A stretch of DNA of 64,000 nucleotides, from the NCBI GenBank assembly GCA_015065545.1, contig SVQA01000005.1, positions 93,337 to 157,336 on the forward strand, written 5' to 3'. The stretch comes from Oscillospiraceae bacterium. Its GTDB lineage: Bacteria; Bacillota; Clostridia; Oscillospirales; Acutalibacteraceae. The number at the start of each line of letters is the position of its first letter. The stretch's first letter is position 1. The translations under genes and the position numbers were made by a program. The notes under the pieces were generated by a model. It saw nothing but the letters and a program-made list of their open reading frames with translations, did not search any database and was not told where the DNA came from. Below, in pieces: positions 52,010 to 60,213 of this stretch.

Positions 52010-53047
52010 TTAAATAACCTCAATAAGTTTTTCTACTGTTTCTCTCTTTGTAGCCCAGCTTGTAACAAAGCGGATTACAGCACGCTCTTTATCGAGTCTC
52101 TCCCAAACCTCAAAAACTGCCTTCTCGCGAAGCTTTTCAAGCTGTTCGTTAGAAACCACAATAAACTGCTGATTTGTAGGAGAGTCAACGTGGAGCTTAT
52201 ATCCCTTCTTCACAAAACCTTCTTTAAGAAGCTTTGCCATATCTATAGCATTCTTTGAAAGCTTTAAGTAAAGGTCATCGGTAAAGAGAATATCAAACTG
52301 CATACCTGTAACCCAGCCTTTAGCCATAAGCGCACCGTGCTGCTTAATCTGTGCAACAAAGCATTTAGGCATATTGTTTCGTGTAAACACCACAGCCTCA
52401 CCGCACAAAGCACCAACCTTTGTACCGCCTATGTAGAAAACATCACAAAGCTTTGCAATAGTCTTAAGGTCAAGGTCAGACCCCTCGCTCATAAGGCCGT
52501 AACCAAGTCTTGCACCGTCAAGGTAAAGAGGAAGGCTATAGTTCTTGCAAACGTTTGCAATTGCCTCAAGCTCTGCTTTAGTGTAAAGAGTACCCAGCTC
52601 CGTAGGATGAGAAACATACACCATACCGGGATAAACCATGTGTTCGTGACTTTCGTCATTCCAGAAGGTTTCTATAAGGTCCACAAGTTCCTTGGGATCA
52701 ATCTTGCCGTCGTGCTGAGGCAGTGTAAGCACCTTGTGGCCTGAATACTCAATTGCACCTGCTTCGTGAGCGGCGATATGAGCAGTCTGTGCACCGATAA
52801 CTCCCTCAAACGGCTGGAGCATTGTGCTTATAACAAGCTGGTTTGTCTGTGTACCGCCACAGATAAACTTAACCTGTGCATCCTCAATGCCTGTTGCCTT
52901 GCGGATTTTCTCCTCAGCACTTTTGCAGTATTTGTCTGTACCATAGCCTGTATTCTGCTCAAGCTGAGTACTGAGAAAGCCCTGCAGAATTTCTGTAGCC
53001 GCACCCTCGGAATAGTCGTTTTTAAAATAAAGTTTTTCTAAAGACAT
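52010..53047 (-). CDS. Low-specificity threonine aldolase family PLP enzyme
   Basis: 345 aa fold-type I PLP enzyme. The N-terminus reads LYFKNDYSEGA, GTQTNQLV binds the cofactor phosphate, LYLDGARLGYGL holds the cofactor Asp, and the Schiff-base Lys is in IGGTKVGALCGE near 207. Relatives cleave threonine to glycine and acetaldehyde. The beta-eliminating lyase family also includes other activities, so the exact substrate is not certain. Single gene. Confidence 0.87.
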   Translation of the reverse strand: MSLEKLYFKNDYSEGAATEILQGFLSTQLEQNTGYGTDKYCKSAEEKIRKATGIEDAQVKFICGGTQTNQLVISTMLQPFEGVIGAQTAHIAAHEAGAIEYSGHKVLTLPQHDGKIDPKELVDLIETFWNDESHEHMVYPGMVYVSHPTELGTLYTKAELEAIANVCKNYSLPLYLDGARLGYGLMSEGSDLDLKTIAKLCDVFYIGGTKVGALCGEAVVFTRNNMPKCFVAQIKQHGALMAKGWVTGMQFDILFTDDLYLKLSKNAIDMAKLLKEGFVKKGYKLHVDSPTNQQFIVVSNEQLEKLREKAVFEVWERLDKERAVIRFVTSWATKRETVEKLIEVI

Positions 53048-53075
53048 CTTTTTATACCTCTTATTTTTATTTTCA

Positions 53076-53729
53076 TTATAAGGTCTGGTTATTAAGTTCA
53101 GCCAAATCCTCGTAAATACCGATTAAATACATAGCATACTCACGCTTTGCCTCATAGCAAAACTGAGCATAAACAAGAGAAGCTCCGATTTGGTCGGGAC
53201 CATTCTCTATCTTTTCGATGTAAAGATTGCTCTGACTTGCAAAGGACATCTCCCAGTCACTCTTATACTGCTCAAGGAAGCTGTGAAGCTGCTCGTCGGT
53301 ATTATAGTTTTCTGTCTGAGGGGTATCGCCCTTGTACAGGAGAAGCTCATTATAATATCTTTGTGCAAGAGTTTCCCACTCTGTAGTATATTTATTGCAG
53401 ATTGCAATTCTTTCATCTACGGTAAGACCTGCCTGATACTCTGCATCAAAGGGAATATCAATCTTGTCACTGTGCTTTTGCTGAAGAGTTCCAAGTACAT
53501 CATCCTCTTCATAAAAGGGTGTGGTATTGGGAATTTCCTGAGTAGCCTCTGTTTCCTTTACCTGTGTATCGTTGTAAGAAGTTGAAATATCATCAGAAAC
53601 CGAAGCGGTGTCCTGCACAGAACTGTGGTTATGATTATGTTCGGAAGGTTCATCATTCTCTACACTTTTGCAAGCACAAAGAGAAAAAATAGAAACAGTA
53701 ATTAAGAAAAAAGCGAAAATTCGTTTCAA
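53076..53729 (-). CDS. Putative lipoprotein
   Basis: About 217 aa. The N-terminal hydrophobic stretch ends in a lipobox (LCACKS), followed by a His/Asn- and Ser/Thr-rich spacer. The helical C-terminal half has regularly spaced WE, QS and C residues (YKSDWEMSFASQ, YAQFCYEAKREYA), loosely like the LprI lysozyme-inhibitor fold; this match is weak. The TTG at 53729 follows GAGGTGAT; the GTG at 53738 is within that site. Confidence 0.6.
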   Translation of the reverse strand: MKRIFAFFLITVSIFSLCACKSVENDEPSEHNHNHSSVQDTASVSDDISTSYNDTQVKETEATQEIPNTTPFYEEDDVLGTLQQKHSDKIDIPFDAEYQAGLTVDERIAICNKYTTEWETLAQRYYNELLLYKGDTPQTENYNTDEQLHSFLEQYKSDWEMSFASQSNLYIEKIENGPDQIGASLVYAQFCYEAKREYAMYLIGIYEDLAELNNQTL

Positions 53730-53807
53730 ACAAATCACCTCATTATGATTATACTACATAACACCTCGTATTACAACATAGATTTGAAGTAAATCGCAAA
53801 AGAAAAT

Positions 53808-53827
53808 CCCGAAGCATCAGCCTCGGG
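53808..53827 (-). terminator. Terminator of the DUF1874-like gene
   Basis: CCCGA and TCGGG pair around a ten-base loop; ATTTTCTTTT follows on the minus strand. Confidence 0.6.
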
Positions 53828-53863
53828 ACATCCGAAAAGTTTTCAAGAGAAAAAATAAACGAA

Positions 53864-54247
53864 TCAGGAAATACGTGTCAGGTATTGGCAGTAAACATAA
53901 ACATTCTGAATCTTCTTAGCCTCTACCCCATCGTCTGCCTGAATAACAGGCTGGGTCTCAGAGGGAGTAACATAGAGCTTGAATACTATAGCATCCTGAC
54001 CCGCACGCATATTACGGATACGCTTGTATTCAAAATTACGCTTTGCACAGCCTAAGTAGTCAAAAATGATGGTCTCAATATCCTGATTGCTGAAGCAGCG
54101 AAGAATATCGGACTCGTCGTAAATATCTACCAAGTGCTTTGCTTCTTCAAAGCTTAAGTTGGAGCATTTAAACTCACCCTCGTTAAGAACGGACATCATT
54201 GAGCTGTTGTCAAGTAACAGCAAAGGTAAATCTTTGTGACTAAACAT
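53864..54247 (-). CDS. Small protein resembling the DUF1874/STIV B116-like family
   Basis: 127 aa. DNSSMMSVLNEGEFKCSNLS, then EEAKHLV and GQDAIVFKLYV match the layout of this family, first seen in archaeal viruses and later in many bacteria and phages. The similarity was judged by eye and is moderate. The start was moved from 54328 to the ATG at 54247, preceded by AAGGAGG. No phage genes adjoin it. Function unknown. Confidence 0.5.
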   Translation of the reverse strand: MFSHKDLPLLLLDNSSMMSVLNEGEFKCSNLSFEEAKHLVDIYDESDILRCFSNQDIETIIFDYLGCAKRNFEYKRIRNMRAGQDAIVFKLYVTPSETQPVIQADDGVEAKKIQNVYVYCQYLTRIS

Positions 54248-54420
54248 AAATACAAGCCTCCTTAATATTTTAGAGAAGTGAATCTCTTTGTATTTATTAT
54301 ATGCAGGTTTGCATAATTTGTCAAGCATTCTTGCAAATTTTATGCTATTTTTTTATTTTTCTTCACGTTTCTGCAAGTTCATACACATCTTTCTTGCACC
54401 ACATTTTTTAAAAGCAGATA

Positions 54421-54457
54421 AAAAGAGCAGAATTCCAAAAACAGAATCCTACTCTTT
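54421..54457 (-). terminator. Terminator of the zinc-ribbon protein gene
   Basis: An imperfect stem (AAAGAGTAGGATTC with GAATTCTGCTCTTT on the minus strand) followed by Ts. Confidence 0.65.
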
Positions 54458-54463
54458 CCTACA

Positions 54464-55033
54464 TTAATATCTGTTTGCATTATTACGGAAACTATCAAGT
54501 GCATCGTGTCTCATACCATCAAGAACTTCTTGCATTTTAGCTCTTTCACTTGCATAATACTCTGCAAGTCTTTCTGCTTCTATTCTGTCGCCTTCAATAA
54601 GCCACACAATAAGGAAAACAGCCGCCAGTATCATACAAATATACACAACTATACTGCATTTACCTTTTGAACGGAAATATTCGATACAAGATATAACAGC
54701 ACATAAAATAGCAAGAACAGAAGAAATAACAATGTGCATCTTGATGCCTTTAGCCGCCTCACCCTTAATCAAAGAATTAACAAAAGCATATCCCACAAGC
54801 AACGCAGAAATAGTACAGAAAACAGTACCTCGTATCATTGCACCGCGTTTTACCTTTTCCTCTTCAGGAATATTATCCTTGAAGCTCGTACCGCAATTAT
54901 CACAAAACAAGCTTTCAAAGGAAACAGGATTCCCGCAATTTTCGCACACAAAAGGAAGCTTTATTTCGGCACCGCATTTACCGCAAAACTTGGCATTATC
55001 CATTATCTGTGCACCGCAATTCTCACAAACCAT
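54464..55033 (-). CDS. Double zinc-ribbon membrane protein
   Basis: 189 aa. Two zinc ribbons at the N-terminus (CENC...CGKC and CENC...CDNC, residues 3-52), then three membrane helices (about 68-88, 97-115 and 125-145) and a charged C-terminal helix. Zinc-ribbon proteins of this plan are common in Firmicutes and mostly uncharacterised. No neighbour suggests a function. Confidence 0.75.
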   Translation of the reverse strand: MVCENCGAQIMDNAKFCGKCGAEIKLPFVCENCGNPVSFESLFCDNCGTSFKDNIPEEEKVKRGAMIRGTVFCTISALLVGYAFVNSLIKGEAAKGIKMHIVISSVLAILCAVISCIEYFRSKGKCSIVVYICMILAAVFLIVWLIEGDRIEAERLAEYYASERAKMQEVLDGMRHDALDSFRNNANRY

Positions 55034-55137
55034 ACTTCTTATCCTTCCCTAACATTATAGTCTTATTTTATCCTACTTTATACTACTTGTCAATATTCAT
55101 TACGATTTTATCTTATAATAACAACAGAGGTGATAGG

Positions 55138-55287
55138 ATGAAACCCTTGAAAGAAAAAATAAGCATTACCATTGACGGCGATTTGCTGGAGAAAATAAAA
55201 AAGTATGCAGAACAGGACGATCGTTCACTCTCACAATATATAAATCTTGTGCTTAAGGAGCATATTAAGCAAACAGAACATAATTAA
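55138..55287 (+). CDS. Ribbon-helix-helix DNA-binding protein
   Basis: 49 aa, too short for the track's start to be right; the ATG at 55138 has GAGGTGAT before it. KISITIDGDLLEKIKKYAEQDD is the strand-helix part and SLSQYINLVLKEHI the second helix of the Arc/MetJ/CopG fold. It may repress its own promoter or act as an orphan antitoxin; no toxin gene follows, and a terminator comes 8 bases after the stop. Confidence 0.75.
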   Translation: MKPLKEKISITIDGDLLEKIKKYAEQDDRSLSQYINLVLKEHIKQTEHN

Positions 55288-55294
55288 TACACAA

Positions 55295-55324
55295 AGGAGC
55301 AGATTCAAAAAAGAATCTGCTCCT
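55295..55324 (+). terminator. Terminator of the RHH gene
   Basis: AGGAGCAGATTC and GAATCTGCTCCT form a perfect 12-bp stem, followed by a T-rich stretch. Confidence 0.8.
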
Positions 55325-55377
55325 ATCATTTTATATGTTATATATTTTTAGCTGACAAGACACATTTCTCTTTCCGG

Positions 55378-55788
55378 TCACAAAAGCCAAATCAAAAGAC
55401 ACGACAAGCCGATGCCCAGAATTCCAACACCAAAACTTTTAAGAGTAAGTGAATTTCCAAGATACTGCTTATGAACAATCAAAAACAGATTGCACAAACC
55501 CACGCTCAAACCCATAGAAGATATAAATCCTAAAATAAATATAATATTTTCAAGGAAGGAAAAATGCTCTATTACAACTGTATCCATATTGAGTGCAGGG
55601 TCTGTCAACATAACAGCTGCAATGAAAGACACAGGACCCACCATGACCAGAAGAAGTATACCTGCAATTGTTAATCCATATAAAAAGGGATGCTTTTTCT
55701 TTAGTTCGTCATCACGATGCGGATCGAATTCCTCGCTCGCATTCTCCATAAATTTTCTGTAAAACAATCTGCTGAACCAATACTTCAC
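55378..55788 (-). CDS. Hypothetical membrane protein
   Basis: 136 aa with a charged N-terminal segment (about 10-32) and three hydrophobic helices (about 37-60, 78-100 and 115-136). It starts with GTG. The family is not recognised, and neighbours give no clue. Confidence 0.55.
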   Translation of the reverse strand: MKYWFSRLFYRKFMENASEEFDPHRDDELKKKHPFLYGLTIAGILLLVMVGPVSFIAAVMLTDPALNMDTVVIEHFSFLENIIFILGFISSMGLSVGLCNLFLIVHKQYLGNSLTLKSFGVGILGIGLSCLLIWLL

Positions 55789-55880
55789 TCTCTCACCGTC
55801 TTTAATCAGATGTGTCTATATGTCATATGGAATTCCATGGTTAAACGTCTATGTACATATTGATAAGTAATAAAAACAGC

Positions 55881-56690
55881 TTATGCACCACAGAACTTTG
55901 CTCTAAACTCTTTAATGACGTTCTTCATCATATTATCAATTCGATTATAGCAAAACTCAGAGATGTTTTCGGGTATTTCGCCGTAAAACGCCTCAGCAAT
56001 TCCTCCTGCTATACATGCCTGTGTATCTGCATCTCCCCCAATGGAAATCGCATTTCTAATTGCACTCTCATAATCGGTAGATTCCAAAAATGCAATAATC
56101 GCAGGCGGTACACTGTAAGAGGCACGGCTGTCAAACTCATAATTCTTTCGAATATCATCAATACTGCACTCCAGATTGTAGCCGAATTTCTTTTGAAGTG
56201 TCAACTTTATGCCTTCTTTACTAATGCCTGTACGAGCAAGATATACAGCAAGTGCTACTGCTCGAGCGGCTTTAATTGCCTCACGATTATTATGCGTATA
56301 GTAACAACTTGCTTTTGCTTGAAGTAAAACCTGCTTTTCAGAGTTATATGCATAACCAATTGGAACAGCCCGCATAGCCGCACCATTACCATAGCTATGG
56401 TTTATGCTAAACTCCTCACTTCTTGCCCAATGAGAAAACATCGTGCCAAATCCAGCCGACGGATGAAGAGAATAATATCGTCGATATTGTGCGGCATATT
56501 CAAGACCTCTTTTTTCAGTATTCCATTTGCTTATCTTGTGAGGATTATGCAGTATAGCCTGACAGGTTGCAACGGTTAAAACAGTGTCATCTGTATAACT
56601 GCTGTCAGGATGAAACGGAAAATCATAGTCCTTTGTCCCATGGGTTTCGTAATAAGAACCTATCACATCACCATAAATCGCACCAAACAC
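55881..56690 (-). CDS. ADP-ribosylglycohydrolase family protein
   Basis: 269 aa, all-helical DraG/ARH fold with binuclear magnesium. Metal motifs SYTDDT near 31 and SIGGDADTQA near 216 are intact, and GDVIGSYYE begins the fold. It removes ADP-ribose from proteins or small molecules. It starts with GTG after GGTGATT. No ADP-ribosyltransferase gene is next to it, so a stand-alone role is likely. Confidence 0.9.
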   Translation of the reverse strand: MFGAIYGDVIGSYYETHGTKDYDFPFHPDSSYTDDTVLTVATCQAILHNPHKISKWNTEKRGLEYAAQYRRYYSLHPSAGFGTMFSHWARSEEFSINHSYGNGAAMRAVPIGYAYNSEKQVLLQAKASCYYTHNNREAIKAARAVALAVYLARTGISKEGIKLTLQKKFGYNLECSIDDIRKNYEFDSRASYSVPPAIIAFLESTDYESAIRNAISIGGDADTQACIAGGIAEAFYGEIPENISEFCYNRIDNMMKNVIKEFRAKFCGA

Positions 56691-56782
56691 ACAATCACCG
56701 CCTTAGGTGTATTATAGCACAAAAGTGGTGGAGAAACAACGATGATTTATAAAGCAAGCAAATTAACTAGATAAGAAAGATA

Positions 56783-56811
56783 GCGGCAAGGAGAATTGTT
56801 CTCCCTGCCGC
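56783..56811 (-). terminator. Terminator hairpin at the left edge of the VTC module
   Basis: GCGGCAAGGAGAA and TTCTCCCTGCCGC pair almost perfectly. It ends the beta-helix lipoprotein transcript and nearly matches the hairpin at 62190-62214. Confidence 0.8.
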
Positions 56812-56834
56812 CGCTGCTTGTTATGTGCAAATTA

Positions 56835-58688
56835 TCAACTTGCTTCAAACTCTCCCGACTCTGAACCTACCGTAATGGTATAGGTCTCACCGGACACAAT
56901 ATCGGGACTGCTGAGAATCACAACTGCAAAAGATAATTCTGGAGCATACTCGATAATCGTATTACCACCTTTATCTTTCAGCGTAATATTCGTCCCTGCG
57001 CTTTGATTGCCCATACTGACCGCTACAACGCCTTGCTTGGATTCACTAAAGGTCTGCGCCATACCTTGAGCACCGGTACCGATAAACATGCCACCCGTAA
57101 TTGTTGCACTCTTATCATAATCAAGGGTTGCGGTATCGCCTTGTGTAGGACCGACAACTATAGTATATCCGCCGCTGATTTCCAACGTGCCGTTGGCATC
57201 AATTCCGTCACCAGATGCTTTTACATAAAGATTTCCGCCTGAAACTTTAATGCTTCCGTTAGAGTTTGAGGACATACCACCGTGACCTCCTATGCCACCG
57301 GGTTTGCCACCACCTCCGAACATTCCGTCACGGCCTCCGGTAGTTCCGCTTTGATCCGTTCCGCCTGCGGCATTGAGTCCGTCATCACTGGCGACTATCT
57401 TAAATTCTCCTCCCTTAACATCGATGTTGAGTGCTTCCAAGCCCTCATAACTTTCGGTAATATTGAACGTACCTGCCGTTACTGTAAGGGTTTCTTCTGC
57501 GTGGATAGCATCATCACCTGATGCTATTTCAAACGTGCCACCGTTTATTGTAACAGATACATCCGAGTGAACAGAGTCATCGGCAGAGTCGATCTTAAAA
57601 GTACCGCCACTGATCAGAAGACTGTTTGCTGCTTTAATGCCCTTCATACTCGTACCGCTTTCATCGGTCGTTATGGTTGAGCTTTGTGAACTGCCCGGTC
57701 GCATTTCACCAGGTCTGCCACCGCCGTGACCTCCGCCCATGAAACCGCCAAAGTTATCTGAGTGTTCCTTACTTCCGTTTTCGCTGCCACCGCCGATAAG
57801 AAGATCGAAGGTACCATTTTCAATCTGCACATAAGCACCTGCGGAAATACCGTCACCCTCGGCTTCGATATTCATCGTTCCGTCAGAGATGTAAATAAAG
57901 CCCAGTGAAGCATCATCGGTATTTTCGCAGTGAATCCCGTCCTTACCTGCATCAATAGTGAGTTTTGTTGAACTTGAGATCCTAACGCTGTCATTAGCAT
58001 CCAAACCGTGAGATGCAGAATTTACGGTATAAGTTCCGCCTGTGAACACAAGGTCATCTTTGCAGGCAATACCGTGCGCTTCTGGAGAGGTCACCGTCAA
58101 ACTGCCTGAACCATTGAAGGTCAAGTCTTGTTTAGAAAATATAGCCGCATCAATGTTATTCTCATCAATGGCGGTGAAAGTACCGCCGTTGGCAAGGGTG
58201 TTTTCCGTTCCATCTGCAAGTGTTACAAACACTTTATCCGCTTCAAGAATATACAGTGCAGCCGAGGTCTTACTGGTAATATCCACGCCGTTCAGTACGA
58301 TCTGCAATTTAGCGGTATCCTCAGCATTGATGATAATCATACCATCCGTAAGTGTTCCTGAAATAACATAGGTTGCTTCTTCTGTTATTGTTACTGTACT
58401 GCCGGATATTTTTACACTGTTGGAGCTTGAGGTTGCCGAGGTTCCGTTCAGTTGAATGGATACAGCCTTGCTTTCATCATACTCGGTTTTACAATCACGC
58501 TCGGTAAACATATCAGCATCTGCCTTTGAAAAGTCAACATCTACAGGATCGGAAGATGTGTCTGATGGTTTGGTAACACTTGTTTTGCTATTATTGATTG
58601 TTCCACCGTTATCACTTGGTTTTCCGCAGCCTGTAAGGAGACAGCATACCAAGGAGAAAACTAATATTATAGATAAGTATTTCTTCAT
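56835..58688 (-). CDS. Cthe_2159-like beta-helix lipoprotein (carbohydrate-binding, DUF4353)
   Basis: 617 aa. Lipobox LLTGCGKPS near 21, then a right-handed beta-helix of repeated short strands with DGI, DDGLNA and DAIHAEE turns, rich in Asp and Gly (calcium-type loops). Gly-rich inserts (GGFMGGGHGGGRPG and a second, about 305-350 and 455-480) break the helix. The related Cthe_2159 protein binds cellulose and acidic polysaccharide. It ends the operon that includes DUF4956 and the VTC enzyme. Confidence 0.88.
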   Translation of the reverse strand: MKKYLSIILVFSLVCCLLTGCGKPSDNGGTINNSKTSVTKPSDTSSDPVDVDFSKADADMFTERDCKTEYDESKAVSIQLNGTSATSSSNSVKISGSTVTITEEATYVISGTLTDGMIIINAEDTAKLQIVLNGVDITSKTSAALYILEADKVFVTLADGTENTLANGGTFTAIDENNIDAAIFSKQDLTFNGSGSLTVTSPEAHGIACKDDLVFTGGTYTVNSASHGLDANDSVRISSSTKLTIDAGKDGIHCENTDDASLGFIYISDGTMNIEAEGDGISAGAYVQIENGTFDLLIGGGSENGSKEHSDNFGGFMGGGHGGGRPGEMRPGSSQSSTITTDESGTSMKGIKAANSLLISGGTFKIDSADDSVHSDVSVTINGGTFEIASGDDAIHAEETLTVTAGTFNITESYEGLEALNIDVKGGEFKIVASDDGLNAAGGTDQSGTTGGRDGMFGGGGKPGGIGGHGGMSSNSNGSIKVSGGNLYVKASGDGIDANGTLEISGGYTIVVGPTQGDTATLDYDKSATITGGMFIGTGAQGMAQTFSESKQGVVAVSMGNQSAGTNITLKDKGGNTIIEYAPELSFAVVILSSPDIVSGETYTITVGSESGEFEAS

Positions 58689-58703
58689 TGGATACCTCGC
58701 ATA

Positions 58704-59399
58704 TTACAGTTCTGTCACAACAGTTTCTTGCCTGGATACGGTAATCTCAAGATTGCCGTTGCGACAGCGGATCTTGTCGATCATTTCCTTTTCCTTAGTT
58801 ACATCACGGAGCGTTACATTATATGTTAGCTTAAACATACTTCCCATATTAGTGCTTTTCACGCGGGCGAGTTCAAAGGATGTTGTATATGCTTTGAAAA
58901 TATCATCAAACACACCTGTGTAATCCAAATCTTCGGGAATAACGATGGTAAAGGTTTTGTAGGTAGCGGCGTTCTTTTTTGAGCCAAAATCCAAATGGTT
59001 GTATAGCAAAAACATGATGCACATAACAAGGGTGAATAATGCTGCAAAGCCGAGATATCCCATACCTGCAATAAGTCCTGCGCCCATTGCGAGAAACAGT
59101 GTGCAGATTTCTTTTGCAGTACCGGGAACAGAACGGAAACGCACAAGGCTGAAAGCTCCGGCAACCGCAACACCAGCGCCTACATTACCGTTGACCATCA
59201 TAATAACGATACAAACGACCGCCGGAAGCAAGGCAAGTGTAACAACAAAACTCTTCGTATATCGGGTGCGGTACATATAGGCAAACGCCATTACAAGCCC
59301 TAATACAAGAGAGCCCCCTAAGCAGAGAAGAAAATCGGTCACGCTGATGACCATAGTTAAATCTGTATCAAATAGTCCTTTAAATAAATTTTCAAGCAT
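58704..59399 (-). CDS. DUF4956 membrane protein
   Basis: 231 aa. Four membrane helices (about 20-40, 45-70, 75-95 and 105-132) with the family mark GNVGAGVAVAGAFSLVRFRS, then a cytoplasmic ferredoxin-like tail with a predicted alpha/beta fold (about 145-231). It overlaps the VTC gene by eight bases, and the two families are widely paired. It may form the membrane part of a polyphosphate or charged-polymer system. Confidence 0.88.
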   Translation of the reverse strand: MLENLFKGLFDTDLTMVISVTDFLLCLGGSLVLGLVMAFAYMYRTRYTKSFVVTLALLPAVVCIVIMMVNGNVGAGVAVAGAFSLVRFRSVPGTAKEICTLFLAMGAGLIAGMGYLGFAALFTLVMCIMFLLYNHLDFGSKKNAATYKTFTIVIPEDLDYTGVFDDIFKAYTTSFELARVKSTNMGSMFKLTYNVTLRDVTKEKEMIDKIRCRNGNLEITVSRQETVVTEL

Positions 59400-60135
59400 T
59401 TATAGCTACCTCCAACATATTATGTTCGTTAATTATATGGTTTTGAGGAAAAATCAGCGTTCTGTACGCCGTTCCGTATTTTGAAAACGATGTTTTATAG
59501 ATATGCTCTTTGGAAAGCACCTGTGTCATCCAAAGCGGAATACCGCCCGAACACTTAATTTCCATTAAAACCATTCCTTCGGGAAGAATCGGCGTTCCGT
59601 ATACTTCGGATTCCAAAGATAAGTCCTCTTGTCTGCAAAGTATATTATCATCAAAGGTCACACGGAAGTCGCTGCCGTCATTTGTATAAAAAGCTTCTCG
59701 TTCATAGGAAAGAAATACCGTAGGATGAAGCGTGCCGTAGCAATCCATAAAATAATCAATTTCGTTAGAAATCTGCGTGCACTTATTGGTGTGTCTTTCT
59801 CCAGACAGCCATCCCATTGCTTCATTGTTCGGCAAAGATATTCTCCGCTTATATACCACGTGCTTATATTTTTTCTTCAGTTCTACAAACACCGTACTGT
59901 CCGGCTCAGCTCTGCCGTAGCTGCGGATACGGAGTTTTTCTTTGTATGTCGGTTTCTCAATCGACCTGCGAATCAGAAGATAGGTATCAGTATCGTAATA
60001 AATATTGCGGATCGTGGCACGACCATACTTATCCAGCTTCATATATGGCTTCATTGCATCAAGCACTTTTTGCTTCTGTTCAAGGGTTATCATATATTTA
60101 ATTTCATAGCGCTTGAACACTGTTTGAAATGCCAT
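59392..60135 (-). CDS. VTC-domain polyphosphate polymerase-like protein
   Basis: 247 aa triphosphate tunnel metalloenzyme fold. Basic tunnel motifs YKEKLRIRSYG and VELKKKYKHVVYKRRIS, plus RVTFDDN and LMEIKCSGGIPLWM, are intact, as is SFSKYGTAY. The eukaryotic VTC4 domain makes polyphosphate from ATP, so this may do so beside the DUF4956 membrane protein. Its ribosome site GGAGG lies in the 3' arm of a 10-bp hairpin (60146-60180). Confidence 0.88.
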   Translation of the reverse strand: MAFQTVFKRYEIKYMITLEQKQKVLDAMKPYMKLDKYGRATIRNIYYDTDTYLLIRRSIEKPTYKEKLRIRSYGRAEPDSTVFVELKKKYKHVVYKRRISLPNNEAMGWLSGERHTNKCTQISNEIDYFMDCYGTLHPTVFLSYEREAFYTNDGSDFRVTFDDNILCRQEDLSLESEVYGTPILPEGMVLMEIKCSGGIPLWMTQVLSKEHIYKTSFSKYGTAYRTLIFPQNHIINEHNMLEVAINA

Positions 60136-60145
60136 AAAAACAAAT

Positions 60146-60180
60146 CCTCCTGTACCTTGATAGCATCATTGTACAGGAGG
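60146..60180 (-). promoter_or_regulatory. Hairpin enclosing the ribosome site of the VTC gene
   Basis: CCTCCTGTAC pairs perfectly with GTACAGGAGG across a 15-base loop. In the mRNA the 3' arm is GTACAGGAGG, containing the Shine-Dalgarno ten bases before the VTC ATG. No T run follows, so it is not a terminator. It could block translation until opened. Confidence 0.65.
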
Positions 60181-60213
60181 AAGATTGAAGTTTGATTGAA
60201 AATACTTTTATTT

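Noticed and set aside
55138-55287. Toxin-antitoxin system with the RHH protein as antitoxin
   Set aside because: A terminator follows after 8 bases and no toxin-like gene lies on either side in the same direction.
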